Below are positions 1 through 11,600 of a DNA stretch of 64,000 nucleotides, piece after piece. A model generated the notes under the pieces. It worked only from the letters and a program-made list of their open reading frames with translations. It was not told the origin of the DNA and did not search any database. Source of the stretch: Angiostrongylus vasorum (taxonomy: Eukaryota > Nematoda > Chromadorea > Rhabditida > Metastrongylidae). The stretch's first letter is position 1. Every line of letters starts with the position of its first letter. The stretch spans positions 1,364,001 through 1,428,000 of the forward strand of contig JADANN010000335.1 in NCBI GenBank assembly GCA_018806985.1, in the 5' to 3' direction. A program made the position numbers and the translations under genes.

Positions 1-73
1 GATCTGTTGTCTTCTTCGTTTGATGCCGTTCTCATTTTTAACCTTTTTACTTACTGCCTACTCTTTTTGATGG

Positions 74-545
74 CAGGGTATATTGCGAAATATAACTTCA
101 ACGAAGCTGAGATATTCAAAACTCTGGACCACAGGTGCCTATGGTGAGGAACGAAAGCGCTATTGTCCTTTCCGGGGAGTAACGCGTTCACCACCACACC
201 ATGCGGGTCCCTTCGTTTCGCCTGTCTCTCAGCGCAATATATCCTGCCATCAAAAAGAGTAGGCAGTAAGTAAAAAAGGTTAAAATTGTGATTATAACTA
301 TAGCCTCAGCTTAACTGGGTTCAAAGCCGATTTGGGCTCCCCAGATCAATCCCGTTGACGGGTGATTGCTGATGGAAAAAAAGATCGATAGAGCTAGCTG
401 AGAGACAGGCGAAACGAAGGACCCGCATGGTGTGGTGGTGAACGCGTTACTCCCCGGAAAGGACAATAGCGCGTTCGTTCCCCACCATAGGCACCTAGGG
501 TCCAGAGTTTTTGCAAATATCTCAGCTTCGTTGAAGCCGTTCTCA
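74..545. repeat. Repeat-4 foldback pair
   Basis: Two copies head to head: 74-235 reversed and 384-545 forward, sharing 'caccacaccatgcgggtccc'-type sequence in opposite orientation. The spacer repeats the family tail. Confidence 0.8.
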
Positions 546-892
546 ATGTTCGTCAAATTCGATTTTCCGTGAAAACTCAGGAAAACCTTGCTTGTCTCTA
601 CAGCATTTATAGCATCTGTTGCTGCATTTGGACTAAAATTATGCCTCGATTCTCTGGCTAGTTGACGATTATCGTTAGACCACATTATTTTAGTTCCTAA
701 AATGGAGCGCAGTTTTGCAATGAATTCAATCTTAAGGTCAGAACATCCTGTAATCTGACCTTCGGAAGCCGTAATATATATTTTTGCGTTTAGGAACGTT
801 CATGTAATATATACCAGAACTGATGCGATCTCAAATATGCTACTATACTGTTCAGCCAATATTTTTTTAATTTTATTTTGTATGATCCGTCT

Positions 893-1248
893 TAACGTCT
901 GCTGTGCGGATCCCACCACTTCTCACATTCAATTCGTTTCCTCGCATCCATTGTCCACGATGGTCTTCGAATTTTTTTACATGTAACTTCGGTTGTTGCT
1001 TGAGGATTTTCATTTCATCTTGAATGTCGTAGAATGCTTGATCAAGCAATTCTCTCTGGGGTCCCGAGATAGCCGAGCTGGAGCATTCCCAATTGGATTG
1101 CAGAGCAATTTTTTTTCGCAGACAAGTCCGGTACCAATTCCCCGACTCCGGAAGGATGGGAGGCTTGGCTGGCCCAGAGCGAAATCGAACTAGCACCGTG
1201 CTGGTGATGGCGGACGTCATTACTACTGTGCTATCCATCCCTGTAGCC
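893..1248 (-). repeat. SINE-2 copy
   Basis: Body and head match the 61240 copy in reverse; the B box lies near 1180-1190. Confidence 0.75.
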
Positions 1249-1299
1249 AATATTGAGTTCAGTAAAATGGTAAACATGTTTGTATTGGACTTGAACTAA

Positions 1300-2340
1300 A
1301 TAAGCTGATTTTGTCCACTGGTTGGTCAACAGCTTCTCAGTATTTTTTACAGTTTATAATGGGTTCCGTAATTATCTAAAGCGAAATGTTCTTTTGAATT
1401 GCGGAGGATTTTCTCGGTTTCGACTGAGCTCTATGTAGTTCGACAATGGTGACGGCATGTTACGTTCACATCTCATAGTGCTATTTCGCCTATTGTTTTT
1501 TCTTTCATTTCTATTAATAAAATCTCCTACATATGAAAGATCTTTTGGAACCGTTACATCATCATGCTAGATGGCGCGTGATTTGATGAAAGAGAGTTAA
1601 ACGTGAAATCCGAGCAACTAACTGCTTAACGTGGGGCACAGGTGGATTCACAGGGTAGGCTCCTTCCGCTACTCTTAATTGACTTGTACCCTCCAATACA
1701 CACCATCGCATTCATATTTGCGTGTGTGAGCATTCTCGAACTCAAACGGTTGATATCATGATGGCTCATTTGTTTGAAGGGTAACTGGAATTCGGTTAGG
1801 AGCCGCCTTTCACAAGTAATCTCCATTTTATTCTGTGGAGAACCAAGAAGCATAATAAAACATAAAGGCCTCATTATCCTGACGCAAAAAGAACCATGGA
1901 AACGACAAGCTATGCCAGCACAAGAAGGACAGACGTCTCTTGTCTCGATACGTTTTAAGCCTTCAAGATGTGAAACGCCTGTGGTTGATATTTGTAAAAA
2001 GTGCTGCAGTCATCATGTCTCTCAAAAGCTTTTAGTCAAGTGACTAGGATGTTCTAGGTAAATAAGGTCTTCTTTCCCCGCTATTTTTGCCAAGCCCGTC
2101 GCAACGATGCAGCGACGTTTCGTTTTTGGGTTTTCTCACAGTACTACTTTAGAAGATGCTAGTATAATTAGTTTTACTGTGTTTCATTAGCAGAGGGTGC
2201 AACCCAATCTATGAAAACTATTACATCTCTTTTATGACGAGTTAATTTCACTCCGATGTGCTTCAGAGCTTGGCGAAGTTTACTGTTTGCATTTCTCTTG
2301 CTGTTATCACCCGTTCTGGAACAGATATTTACGTTGTACT
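1300..2340. other. No gene recognised
   Basis: Only short chance ORFs; no repeat family or exon signature that I can name. Confidence 0.4.
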
Positions 2341-2575
2341 TTGGCAGGGAAAAAAAGGCGCGTGTGGCGCAGTGGTCTGAGGCGCCCCCGAAACACACAC
2401 GTGGAATCGATCCCCGTCCCCATGGCCCATCAAGCCTTCCATCCCTTCGGGTCGGCAAATTGGTACCAGACTTGTACGGGAGGATAGCAGCATTGGGTCG
2501 ATACATCGGTAGGCCACCGCGAGTCGTTGTAAAGGCGAGATGTGCATTCAGTCACCTCCAAACGATGCTTAATGA

Positions 2576-2795
2576 ATCAAAAGACCGACTTTCTATAAAC
2601 CTCGGCATAGATAGTTGATGTATTTATTTATATGATCTTACAAACTGATCTTCTTTACCTGATGCGAGGTTGGTATAGGTCTTCGTTGTCGTTGTCATTG
2701 TTGTTGGTTTTGTTGGTCGATGGCTAACGTTTCGGCGATTTCGCCTTCCTCAGAGCCGTGATGTTACGAGTGGCCACTCGTAGGTCAGTTTATAA
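2576..2795 (-). mobile_element. PLE family A terminal fragment nested in a SINE
   Basis: 220 bases of family A arm sequence interrupt a SINE-1 copy. The SINE sequence gatgcttaatga is duplicated on both sides (2564-2575 and 2796-2807), giving a 12-base target site duplication. Confidence 0.85.
2722..2757 (-). ncRNA. Hammerhead-ribozyme-like motif, family A
   Basis: On the minus strand: GGCU, CUGAGGA, one A, hairpin GGCG-AAAU-CGCC, GAAAC, GUU, AGCC. The outer GGCU/AGCC pair as stem I, ACGU can form a minimal stem III, and the core boxes are intact. This is the arrangement of type I hammerheads known from PLEs. The A after CUGANGA is a bulge not present in the textbook core. Confidence 0.65.
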
Positions 2796-2879
2796 GATGC
2801 TTAATGAGGTCGAATTCATGGCACATCTCTCTGGGATTGATCAACGCCGGGTGCTTTATCCTTTATCCTTTTACTTCGA

Positions 2880-5330
2880 CAGAAAGCATATGGTTGTGCA
2901 ACGTTGACTAGGTTACCGCATTCGTTCATTCTATCATATCCGGTATGTTGTGTATGAATTGTTTTAGTTGTGGGCTAAGGACGTCATTGTAACAGCTACG
3001 TCAAGTTGACTTTCCATTCTTTATTCTGTGACTAATGTTGGTTAAATATTACTAGTGAAGGAAAGTCATAAGCCGTTGATCAATCACTGATGGATTCCCC
3101 CTCCATTCGACTCGGTTAAGCAGCGTAGATTGATATTTGGCCTATGGAATAATTTCAGCTTATAAAGTAACTTGTAATTTTTTGCGGATGTACTAAATTA
3201 GTGTTTTAATTCTCATTTACACATATATTACAAATATGACGGCTATGGAGGAATGGGAGACATATACTATTTCGGTGTGTGAGGTCGAACCAAAGGCCAT
3301 GTTCATATTATTATTACGCACCTCTAACCATCGTGCTTCGCGCATCCATTATTGTTCGATGCCTAATATTGTCATTATTACAGAGAATCAGAGCTTTAGC
3401 CCAGAAATGGGCATGATTATCCTTCATTACCTAGCTTACTGACTCTTGAAGTTGCCGATATCAGATGACTGAGAAGCCTGTTCGCGTAATTAGTCGAATG
3501 GTGGGGTATTGGTGTTCTTCCGTAGGTTTCTATCCAGTTTCGCCGTCACGTAGTTGTTTTGTATAGTTCGGTGCACTGCATTAGTCACCGCATCACAGAA
3601 CGCATCAATATTCTCTCACTTAACTTACAGTACTGCATCGCATCGTCTGTATACGGAATTTTTATGAGCTCTTCATGATAGCGATGCCTGTGATTCCATC
3701 TCCTGACTGCGTCGAGGTCTTCATCAAAGGGCATTGCCCATCAAGATTCAGTTCCAATATTTGTTTTTCTTTTTTCTTTTTTTTTCTTTGAAGAATTTGC
3801 AAAACGACAGCTGGAATGCGTTTCCGTATTTAGTCCTCGGCTTAACGACGATTCGATGTCATCACTTATGGCGCTGTACTTATGGGTATGACGCTTTTTC
3901 GTGCCTATGTTCAGTCCTTGATCTTGAAAATGTCATTTTAAAACACCGGTTTCTTTTTCGAGGCTGGGTAGGACACATCAAAGCATTTTGTTCTCTTCCT
4001 AATTCAATTTTTTTGACCTGCATTTGGAAATTAAAAAGACTTGGTTACAGATGGTCATTTTTGGAGATGGGCTAGATAAGCTCTAATGATGTGGGCGAGA
4101 CATAGGGTACTTCGGAACTAATGAGCATTGACAAAATGCTGCTGCGCAAACATCTTGCAACGGATTAAATCCATGTGATCTAAATGGATTTCAATTATTC
4201 GAATCACCCTGATCAAAAGACCGTGTTGAAAGCGTGCAACATCCTCGCCAACCTTTAATTCAAGGCTACCTGGATTACATAGCACCTTGGCAAGGTCCCC
4301 ATAGAGGAATGTTGGTAGCTGTCCATATTGTCCGATGTAAGAAAGCTGATCTCCGTTTTGTCATCGAATTATTTGTAACCGTTATAAGGACTTCTTAAAC
4401 AACATGAGCTAACTGTTAGGGTTGTAAACGAACTTTATGGTTGACCGGACCCGTCTTCACAACAAATGAAGTGTGCTCAAGCGCAATTTCTATATCAATA
4501 GTTTGTTGTTTGTGTTTTTTTTCTTGGGATGCCCAGAAGGCCATGCTTCTATCTTCCTTGCCCGCTACCGAAGACCGTCACCGATTGTTCCGAGTATACA
4601 AATCTGAGCGTTTCAGTAACCAGGTTTTTTTTCAGTGAAATCGATGATTTCTAAGATAGGTCTACGCTTAACTTGGTTTCCGAACCGAAATATCTGCTTT
4701 AGTGACCTTGCCAGACTGATGTTGCGATGAGGTGGCATACCAATCCGGTCGACGCTGACGTACCGTACATGCGCCCTTAGTTTTTTTTTCCCCCTGAAAT
4801 TGCATTGTTGAATTGAATACGTTGTTTGTACCAGGATTCGAGGACGGGGATAAAATATTTTTTGGTTATAACGGACTGCGCCATGTGTGCCTTCGTTAGT
4901 GTTTTTTCACTGAGATCAAAGTGTCACAGTTTATTGCTTTATTTGCCATTACACTTCTTAAATACTGCGTGATTATGAAGTGCTCTGAGCATCGTTTAAC
5001 AAATATGGCATGTACAATTCATGAGCGCCAGAAAATGAGTGCGTATGGCAACTTTAGGTGAACATGTCTCAGCTCGTAGTGGAATTGCTTAGAAATATGA
5101 CTATACGAATATTAGCCAGTAAAAATTGTTAGAAGTAAAATGTATTTTCCTTCCAACTTCATTTTTGTGCAATTTATTTTCGTCGCTACATTGGAAAAGT
5201 GCCTCAACTGCTCTGGGCTAAGTATAGAAAGAGGAATAAACGTGTCAGATATTCCCTAACGCAGTGGTTTAAGGAATTTCACCTCAGACCTTCGTCTTCC
5301 GAATTAGCGTACAACAATAAATGTTGGTAC
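2880..5330. other. No gene recognised
   Basis: A+T-rich sequence with short ORFs (longest 113 codons at 3734-4075, low complexity at its start). Nothing assignable. Confidence 0.4.
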
Positions 5331-5334
5331 TGGG

Positions 5335-5605
5335 ATGGGGGTTAGCGCCTTAGTTAGTGATGCCGTCGATCAGGAAGCAAAGGCGATAGTTCGATCCCCC
5401 TCCCTAACGCTTTCTCCCAGTTCACGTGTGGACCCTCTTAGCTCGGGTAACGCCAAGATTGCGAGGAGGATCGACTCGACCGGCATTATACGACATTCAT
5501 GAAGAAGACGAAATCCTTAAACAGTAGCTGAAACAGCAAGCGAAATGCACGAAGACCATTGTGGGTGATGAATGCGAGGGAAAACGAATGGAACGCAAGA
5601 GCTGC
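5335..5605 (+). repeat. SINE-2 copy, partial
   Basis: 'agttcgatcccc' B box and 'cgactcgaccggcattatac' body. Confidence 0.6.
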
Positions 5606-5699
5606 TGCCATCTGCACAGTGGGATTTGGTGACGGATCTTTTAGAAAAAAACTGTCACCCACTAAGTTTATGACGAGAAAATCCACAGTCATTTTTGCG

Positions 5700-6110
5700 C
5701 CAAGGTGGTAGCCATTAGAATACAGTGATCTTTAGTAGCAACATGCAGTTCATTTTGTTCTTCCGAGATGGAACTTTGATGTGGGGACCCAACCATCTTC
5801 CGCCAATTGTTCTGTCGAGGCGTATATTCGAAAAAGATAATCGACCCACATTGCCATGCTTCTTTGGACTCGAATTGACGCCATATGCTTTCTGCTTGTC
5901 ACTATTACGTATCTGGCTTATCAAATGGGTTCCGTTAGCTCAAAGAACGTGATGAACAATTTTTTATTACTTATTAGAGACCGATTTCGCTTTAACCTCG
6001 TTACTATTAATCAGCATGTGTTTAAACTTGGCTTACATGAGGTTAATAAATGCACATTTACTTGAAAGAGATCCATGGATGATACTGTATATCAAATGTA
6101 TCACCTGTAG
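5700..6110. other. No gene recognised
   Basis: Between a SINE-2 fragment and the 3' end of the RTE relic; may contain the RTE 3' untranslated tail. Confidence 0.3.
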
Positions 6111-6119
6111 TCCCGTTGA

Positions 6120-8345
6120 TCGTCGAGTGACTCGAGCGGGCGCCAGTAAGTCTTCCATTTTTTCCCTGTCGCGTGCAAGAGTAGCCCAATGGGTTCTGCT
6201 TGCTCTAGGGACTCGTCGAGCATCATATCTTTCTTTTAAGGTTTTCGTGAAGAACTCTGAGCATCGAGTCGGTGGTTTTTTTCCTGCTGTACATTTTATA
6301 CTCTGAGAAATCCAATCACTTACGCTCTTGTCTATTATTTGTAGTTCATACGCTTTCCGCTTCCTGCTCCCCCTTATCGTCGACAGTTTGGGTTATAGAA
6401 CAGCGTCTTTAATTTTTTCATCGATGAGATAGATCAGAGTTTCGGATCCCTTCCTTCACTTGCGCGATGCGAGATATTTCTACCATCGTTCTTTTGACTG
6501 CGCATTCAAAACGCTGAGTGATCTTTCATCCTACCTACATGGCGACTAGGTTTCTAACGCATACGTTAAGGTAGGAAGAATCATGAAATCGAAAAGGTGG
6601 CTAAGGAGTCAGGTGTTTGTTGTTTTCTTCACTATATCCTTGATGCTGTTGAAAATTCCCCAAGCCACTTGCTTCTTCCTGCTCAACTCTGAGCTAAATC
6701 GTTCATCATGTTGGTTTTTCGATCTACCTTGACGTATTTAGAGCATTCGGAGATATTCATTCTGTTGAGGCTGAGTGGAGGATACGAAACCAATCCGTTC
6801 CTCGTGAACATCGTTTTTAAGAGGTTCAGTCAACGACAAATTTTTCTGCAGGCTTTATCAAACTCGGCAAGCCTTCCTTCCGCTTAGTTAATGTTTAGTG
6901 TTATAAGAACGATGTCATCAGTAAAGCGAAGATGGTTTGATTGCCGATCTTTGATCTTTACTCCTATGTTGCGCCGTTCCATCGTTCGCATGACGTTCTG
7001 GAGGGTGGTGGTAAATAATTTTGACAAGATGGTATCGCCTTGCCTAACTCATCTTTTAACGTCGATCTTATCATCGTTGTAGAATGGGGATATTTTTGTA
7101 CAGCTCACGAAGAATCTTTGTATACTGAGTAGGGACTCCATAAATATCAACGGCTTCCATGACTGCTTCTTTCCTAATTGAATCATAGATCATATCGTAT
7201 CATGCAGAATCATATTCAGTGACACAGAACGATGTCTTGTACTCTTGTGACAATTCAATGAGTCTTGTTATCGTGTGGGTATGGTCTGTTGTGCTGAATC
7301 TTTTCGAAACCCTGCTTGCTCACATGGCTGTTCTTCGTCCAGTGTTCTGTCAATCCTGTTTAGGATGACTCGACTGAAAAGTTTACCAACTACAGACAGC
7401 AAGCTGATCTGGCGATAGTTGCCGATATCGTGGAGGTTAAGCTTTTCTAACAATAACACAGTCCTACTGGTCTTTCTGTCTTCCTTGAGTAGGATTCTTG
7501 CTTGCGGTCAGGTAACATATAAAGAACTGAGCCAGTGTGTTTGTGAAGACTGGCGGAAGGTTCCTGACCTCCAGATCTGGTGCCGTTCGACTTTCAACAA
7601 CGAAATTGCATGTGGGATTTCGGAGGAAACAATTGGTGAGACGCCAGATCTGCCCTCCTTTATATCATTTGAGGATAGGAGAACGTGGCTACTAAAGAGA
7701 TCCAATAATAACTGTGAATGATTTTCTCCATTGCTTTTCTGGCAGCTGTAACTTCCGTCTGGGCGTTGGAGAGCAATCATCTTGGTTTTGTAACTGGGGA
7801 AGCTTCGATGCGATTAGGGAATGCTCTTCCCAGCCTCTGCAGCTTTGACCGCAACTGCTGGTGTTCTCTTTTAAGATCGTCTTTCATCGCCTGTCTGCAC
7901 TGTTTTGTGAGTTCCGACGTGAGTTGGGGGGTTACATGTAGCTCGTACGATTCCACACTAGCGGAGCAGCTCCGCCGTTTCTGGAAACAGACGTCGCTTT
8001 TTGAATTTCCAACTGTCAGCTTTCACAGCGTTAACGTGAAGATGTTGAATAAGCTGGTCGAATTCCTCGTCGATTTTATCAAGAACGAAGTCTTCACAAC
8101 AGCCGACTAATGGACTTAATAAATCCCAGTTTCTGGTGGTTTTGGGACTTCTTTTTTTGAATGAATGAAGCGGCTTTTTCTGCTTTCCGCAGGAATTGTA
8201 ACTTTGCACGAAGGAGGCGATGTTCTGGTTCCATGCAGAATTTTAGGACAATGGCGACATCCGTTAGACGAAATCTTCGGTTTACTATGATGTGGTCTAC
8301 TTCGATAACAAACGAATTTATACTTGGTTGGCAAAGATTTCTTGA
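6120..8345 (-). mobile_element. RTE-type LINE relic, nearly full ORF2 region
   Basis: Read on the minus strand from 8334 downward: an endonuclease-linker piece ('KYKFVCYRSRPHHSKPK', then 'WKFKKRRLFPETAELLR' at 8209-7958), the reverse transcriptase core at 7459-7268 ('HDIGNYRQISLLSVVGKLF', 'EQAGFRKDSAQQT'), 'SIRKEAVMEAVDIYGVPTQY' near 7210-7140, and the C-terminal region to about 6120, which matches the copy at 56.9-57.6 kb. These are RTE-clade motifs. Stops and frame shifts throughout show it is inactive. Confidence 0.85.
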
Positions 8346-8615
8346 GTTTAGGGGTATATTTTTTAAATAATTAAAACCAACTATGGGCTGAACTATGTTT
8401 GAAGGATGACAAGTTTTCGCACCATATGCATTGAAATAAACGCATATTGTTGTAAATGTGTTGATATCGTAATTATAATGTATTGCTTAATTTTTTTCGT
8501 TATTCATCATTAAATGAGAGTGGGGTCGCATTTCGGAGATGTTGTTTATTTGCATCGTTTTCTTAGTAAATTTTAACATTTTAGTTTTAATTGTGAAAAA
8601 GGCTGTCATGTTATT

Positions 8616-11600
8616 ATGACATCCTCCCGTCAAATTCAAGAGGATGAGCTTGAAGCAGTGGCTGTTTGTTTGGGAGAGAATTTGGTAACAGTTGATCGAA
8701 CTGGCGATCTACTTCAAGGGCGAATCACAGTAGAACTGGAGCCAAAAGAGACTCCTATTACACTGTTCGTCACGACTTCTGAAGGTGACCGTGAATTACA
8801 AAGGTGTTGGGTGCGATTCGGGATGTGGTTGTTTCACGTAACTGAGCTTCCACCGTTCGTGTTTCAGGTGAAAAGCATTTCGAGACGAACTACCTATCAC
8901 CGGTTCAACTGATATATCGGCTACCAGTCGATTATCCAATGAAATCTGCGCAATTCGACATTGAGTGTTTCTGGATATCCAGTCAGTGGGTGAGAAACTT
9001 GGACTAATAAGGAGCGAATCTGCAAATATTGAAGACACGAAAGAATAAAAGAAAGTAGAAAGAAGTAGGAAAAAATTAAAGGAGTGAAGATGAAACCTTT
9101 GGTGACAATTTTTGATTTAGATTACTGAAATTCGTCACGGTTTGGATAGAGTAGTACGCGAAAACGTTGGATTTCCGTTGCTTTTCTTGGCCTGTGAAAG
9201 CATAAAGGAGTTTTGTCAAAGAAGCGAAATAAGTGAGATATGTCTCGACGATAATCCCTACAGTATCCAATATGTGAGTTATGCTGGTGTTTTGCCTTTT
9301 GACTTAATTCTTTAACTACTTACTTGGTTACTTGGATGGCCCGTCTTCACTGGTTGTGTGGGCCGCAGCATATTTTCTTCTTTTCGGAGAATTTTTTGCT
9401 GCTTTAGCCTTTATGGTTGCCTGGAGTCCAGAGGTCAGCCTTGCCAAAGTCTGCCTCAGGTGGTCATTACCACAGGCAGTTTCCATCCTCATGGATCAGG
9501 GGAGATTTGCCATCATGCGACTAGTTTGATACTAGGACGGCGGTGGATTCTGGTATTGCTTCACTCTTAGCTAGGCCTCCAGATGGAAATGCCAGACTCT
9601 TTCTCAACTGGGTGACCCTGCTAGGGGATGATCCCCCATTGTATATCGTAGTCCGACACCCAGGAACACCTCACACCCACGGTTAAGCGGTAAACCTTTT
9701 GGAGTAATTTGAACAATATACGATGTAATATCCAATGGGTTCAGCTCTTAACATCGTCCACGACCGGTCAGTTATAAAATCTATTCCCAGGAATTGCTAC
9801 CGGACCTGAAGAATCCTAGTCGTAGGCGAGGAAGCTTCCTTGTGGTCTAAATTAGCTTCGATTACTGGAAACAGTCTAAATCCGCATTACGTAGATTCCA
9901 AGGAAAACCGCACTTGACTAGAATTAAACGACTCCATACACAAATGTTCCCACCTCCTTGGCTTATCGTTACAAGACAACGAATCCTACGGCAAGACGGG
10001 AAATCTGCGTAAACACGAAAAGTGCAATAAATCTATTGATGTTCTGTTCATTACGCTGGATTTGTGTCTGTGTAGAATTCGTATTAGGATATTCTTCACT
10101 ACGAGGTTTAAATCATACGCCCTTTGAAGTCGTCTTAAAAAAACACCGAAACTGCTAACAAATTGTTATTCCAAGCTATTGTAAGGCCATTGTAGATCCT
10201 TTTGGTCGGAAAAAAATTGAAGCGACGGTCTATACCTCCACATTCTGTACCCCGATCTGCACTTTCTATTCGGGGATAGAATGTAGGCATATAGATAGAT
10301 AGGATGCAGACTATAATCATTAAATAAGACGTAATGGGATTGATCAGCACAAGAAAGCATTGTTCATTAGACACAGTACATGATACTGCAGAAAACGTGG
10401 TCCTCAGAATACGCCATAGTAGAGGATTCGGCTGCATTGGTGTTCTAGCTTTGCCATATGCCTCGATTCCTTTGAATAGTTGAACCTTAAATTGAAAGTT
10501 TGCTTTTGAAAAATTGTCGACAAGTGCTTATTTTACATCGTTATCGCTTAGCTCTTTACACCAAGTTGTGACAAGGAAAAAGCCGAGGATTTCAACGTAG
10601 AGGACTTGATGAAGTTCTGTGAGAACGTTAATATTTTCTACAAGATTAACATTGGAAACAAAAAGCCGAAATCGGTTTTAAGAGGAGCTCTGGAGTGGTT
10701 TACATTGGGATCACGAATAGTAGTGTAGGTAATATTACTACTATGGAGTTTTCACGATGAACAAAAGCACTCATGGTGACTCACGAATCCCATGGTTCCA
10801 CTCTCAACGTTGGCCGTGGAAGACTTCCAGTGGGGAGTAGACCGCTTCACAGTAAACAGAAGCTTTTGCTTAATGGGTATCATAGTTCTCTTAAAATTTT
10901 GTGCATGTATCGGATCATCGTCTTCTTCACAGAGTCTTTATTTTTTCTTTTCTTCGCAGAAATGAAAGAAACTCGGAAAAATTGAAGGATTAGAGGAAGA
11001 CACCGGTATCGACAGCGTTTACAAGGAATGCGACCGACCTACCCAACATTACTATAGTTCTGAAAAAGCCGACTGATTGAGTGTCAACAAGCAGAAGCCA
11101 TGAAGATCATACCCCAACTCGGAGTTGTACATCCTCACCAGCTTGGATCTGAGACTGTAAGCTCTACAGAGAAGCGGAAAGGATTTTAATGAGAGGGAAT
11201 CAGAACTGGCTTCACTCAAGCATCCGCAACACTTACCTAGATTTGGTCAGATCACGGAACTGTGGTGGCAACTTTCCATTTCCTATACGGAACACTCATT
11301 GATTCAAGAAAGGGGCTGGTAAAAGTCATCCACAGCTTTTACACAAAATTTTTTGAAGTCAGGTACACCTACTTCTGTATTATGTCGGGCAGGATAGGTA
11401 GTTTCGATTCTTCTCCTTTAAGAAATCTGAAAATTTGTATTGTTGGTGCAGAACTGTAGAGAACTGTACAGCACCTTGACCTGATAAGATTTCATTCCAA
11501 CATCTAGAGAGTTTACAGTCATCCTACATCTGATCTTTCACAGGGCAAGGCTCTGAATTAGTGGAAAGCCAGCACGGCGGTCAGATACCCACCCATAAAC

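Larger units (their letters stand above)
2356..2870 (+). repeat. SINE-1 copy (tRNA-derived), split by a PLE fragment
   Basis: The head resembles a tRNA with an A box (tggcgcagtggtctgagg) and a B box (ggaatcgatcc); the body contains 'ttggtaccagacttgt' and 'catcggtaggccaccgcgag'; the tail ends in repeated ttatcc. About 290 bases without the insert at 2576-2795. Confidence 0.85.

Noticed and set aside
3734..4075. 113-codon ORF as a gene
   Set aside because: Low-complexity T-rich start, no family resemblance and no splice context; probably chance.
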